Of a stretch of 6,154 nt of DNA, positions 5,096-6,154 are shown in pieces. A program made the translations under genes and the position numbers. Under the pieces are notes generated by a model, which saw only the letters and a list, made by a program, of their open reading frames with translations, was not told where the DNA came from and ran no database searches. Positions within the stretch are counted from its first letter, which is position 1; each line of letters begins with the position of its first letter. Source of the DNA: CBCPMX01 sp965120355 (GTDB lineage: Bacteria; Bacillota; Clostridia; Oscillospirales; Oscillospiraceae); assembly GCA_965120355.1 (NCBI GenBank), contig CBCPMX010000064.1, positions 1 through 6,154 on the forward strand, given 5' to 3'.

Positions 5096-5781
5096 AAGCT
5101 GTCTCCCTCCTTAAACCGATAATTTTCATGCCGGTAGCACTGCACCTTTGGTTCCGAAGCGTCCTTACGCGCCCAGCTGCGGATGGTCGCCAGATGGTTC
5201 CGGTACGTTTTTCCCGTAGAGGCCATATACTCAGATAACCGTTCCATGCGCTTTTCCCAATCAGCAGGGAACTCCGCTTTCAGCTTTTCCATATCGTCAT
5301 CCGAGAGCAGGACATTCCGATACTGGCCATAGCGGTGGCGGGGAGGCTTTTTCCCATCCCCCTCAGTAATTGATTCTTTCCTCATTGATTCATTAGTTAT
5401 TATTTGTGCCTCAAAATCCGGCTGCGGATTTTCCGTAACCGGATTATCCGTAGCCGGGTTTTCCGTGTGCGGGTTTTCGGTACACGGTTGAGGCTTCTCA
5501 TAAATCCAATACTCTACACCGCCCATCGTTCCATCCGGCAGCCGGGTCTGTTTCCGAATCAGGTAGCCGCGCTTCTCCAGCTCCTGCAAAGCAGCGTTGA
5601 TGCTGCCCCGTCCTTCCAGACAGATTTCAGCAAGCCCTTTTACGCTGTACCGCCACTCGTCCGGCAGGCTCAGCAGCATCGACTGGAGGCCCTTTCCCTT
5701 CAGGCTCAATGTCCTGTCTCTCAGGTGGTGATTGCTCATGGTCGTGTAATTCGCGTTCTTTACTACCCGAAAGACCGGCAT
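5092..5781 (-). CDS. Winged-helix replication initiator / replisome organizer
   Basis: A 229-residue protein of phage/ICE replisome-organizer type. The N-terminal winged-helix region (about 15-95) has KGLAEICLEGRGSINAALQELEKRGY, followed by the wing VEYWIYEKP. A low-complexity linker with four TENPx pentapeptides follows (101-120), then a basic/polar stretch, and a DnaD-like C-terminal segment ending MASTGKTYRNHLATIRSWARKD, which commonly contacts the helicase loader. The start at 5781 (MPVFRVVK) is chosen because GGAGG lies eight bases upstream; the ATG five codons earlier overlaps that site. It probably binds the element's origin and recruits the DnaC-like protein encoded immediately downstream. 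The coding DNA for the linker is itself repetitive and borders an AT-rich tract. Confidence 0.85.
   Translation of the reverse strand: MPVFRVVKNANYTTMSNHHLRDRTLSLKGKGLQSMLLSLPDEWRYSVKGLAEICLEGRGSINAALQELEKRGYLIRKQTRLPDGTMGGVEYWIYEKPQPCTENPHTENPATDNPVTENPQPDFEAQIITNESMRKESITEGDGKKPPRHRYGQYRNVLLSDDDMEKLKAEFPADWEKRMERLSEYMASTGKTYRNHLATIRSWARKDASEPKVQCYRHENYRFKEGDSL
5367..5485. other. Candidate replication origin inside the initiator gene
   Basis: The 15-bp repeats (5426-5485) lie beside a 39-bp tract of about 79% A+T (5367-5405), which holds two copies of ATTGATTC spaced 15 bp apart (5369 and 5384). Iterons plus an AT-rich unwinding region within the initiator gene is the lambda O arrangement, and is also known in several Gram-positive phages. 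The layout is seen in the sequence; the origin function is inference. Confidence 0.4.
5426..5485. repeat. Four tandem 15-bp repeats in the initiator gene
   Basis: Four head-to-tail units of 15 bp with consensus GGRTTWTCCGTAnnC on the plus strand (5426, 5441, 5456, 5471), differing at a few positions each, with a degenerate partial unit at 5411-5425. They encode the TENPx linker between the DNA-binding and C-terminal domains of the initiator. They may be simple linker expansion, or iterons recognised by the protein they encode. Confidence 0.85.
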
Positions 5782-5812
5782 GGGGACCACCTCCATTCTG
5801 ACCTCCGCCGTA

Positions 5813-6154
5813 TCACTCTGTCTCCCACAGAATCTCCGGCACTCTGCTCATGAAATGCGCTTTGCCTTTGGCCGTGAACAGCGTGTACTGTCCATACTCC
5901 GAGCTGTTGCGCTTGTGGAAATCCCGGATGATGAAAAAGCCTTTGTTGTAGTAACAGGCATAGGGCATCAGCTTGCCGGAGGGGGCGCGGTACAGATAAC
6001 GGTGACGCATCAGGTATTTGGTAAACCGCTTCTCAGGAACGCCCAGCTCCTTGGCTGTGGCACGGATGTTGGTGCATTCCATGGGATTCACAAAGGTGTC
6101 GTAATACTTTGCCTTGGGCAGAGCCGTCCGAAGCTCAAACTTGAGACGCTCATT
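5813..6154 (-). CDS. Phage-type antirepressor, KilAC domain (partial)
   Basis: The visible 113 codons are the C-terminal part of a protein whose start lies beyond the right edge; the frame is open to base 6154. The segment KAKYYDTFVNPMECTNIRATAKELG is typical of KilAC domains, followed by the family's RFTKYLMRHRYLYR, a KLMPYACYYNKGFFIIRDF stretch, and the closing TLFTAKGKAHFMSRV. In phages these antirepressors relieve lysogenic repression through an N-terminal Bro/AntA-type domain, which cannot be checked here. Such genes also occur at the head of replication operons in ICEs of gut Clostridia. The stop lies 31 bases before the initiator's ATG, so the two are probably co-transcribed. Confidence 0.75.
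   Translation of the reverse strand, partial: NERLKFELRTALPKAKYYDTFVNPMECTNIRATAKELGVPEKRFTKYLMRHRYLYRAPSGKLMPYACYYNKGFFIIRDFHKRNSSEYGQYTLFTAKGKAHFMSRVPEILWETE

Noticed and set aside
5426..5485. CRISPR array
   Set aside because: The 15-bp units are directly tandem without spacers, are shorter than CRISPR repeats, and encode an in-frame TENPx linker.
5404..5853. 149-codon plus-strand frame opposite the initiator gene
   Set aside because: Its RVF/RIF-rich start is only the antisense reading of the 15-bp repeats, and it crosses the initiator-antirepressor boundary.

Overview
The window looks like accessory DNA from a gut-type Firmicute (Clostridia, in the Lachnospiraceae/Oscillospiraceae range). 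Roughly balanced base composition, strong AAGGAGG-type ribosome sites, and a set of genes characteristic of Tn1549/Tn916-type integrative conjugative elements (ICEs) of gut Clostridia support this. No species can be named from the sequence. Every gene I accept is on the minus strand, so the operon reads from the right edge towards the left.

Right part (6154 down to 2600) is the maintenance/replication block of an ICE. In order of transcription it holds the C-terminal part of a KilAC-domain phage-type antirepressor (cut by the window edge), a winged-helix replication initiator/replisome organizer with a TENPx repeat linker, a DnaC-like AAA+ helicase loader, a ParB/Spo0J-like protein, an acidic protein of unknown function, a possible 34-residue ORF, and the first 21 codons of a PcfB-like (DUF3801) conjugation protein. 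The genes are packed tightly (ATGA overlap, TAAATG abutment, short gaps), which indicates one polycistronic transcript. The likely division of labour is that the initiator marks the origin, the DnaC-like protein loads host helicase, ParB handles partition or regulation, and PcfB begins the transfer module that normally continues into the VirD4/TraG coupling protein.

Middle part (388-2598) is a complete-looking IS21-family insertion sequence of 2211 bp with istA (DDE transposase) and istB (AAA+ helper), overlapping by 8 bases. It is bounded by imperfect terminal inverted repeats (44 of 60 positions identical by eye). It is inserted in the same orientation as the ICE operon and cuts the pcfB-like gene after codon 21.

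Left part (1-387) is not the rest of the pcfB-like gene and I do not recognise it. There is no target-site duplication across the IS. The simplest reading is that the IS has been involved in a rearrangement or deletion that removed the transfer genes at this site, or that the contig is joined wrongly here.

The components are mostly known families. The parts most worth checking are non-coding signals inside genes: a perfect 27-bp palindrome within parB, four 15-bp iteron-like repeats beside an AT-rich tract within the initiator gene (a lambda-O-like candidate origin), and a hairpin that covers one istA ribosome site while the truncated pcfB frame terminates inside it.
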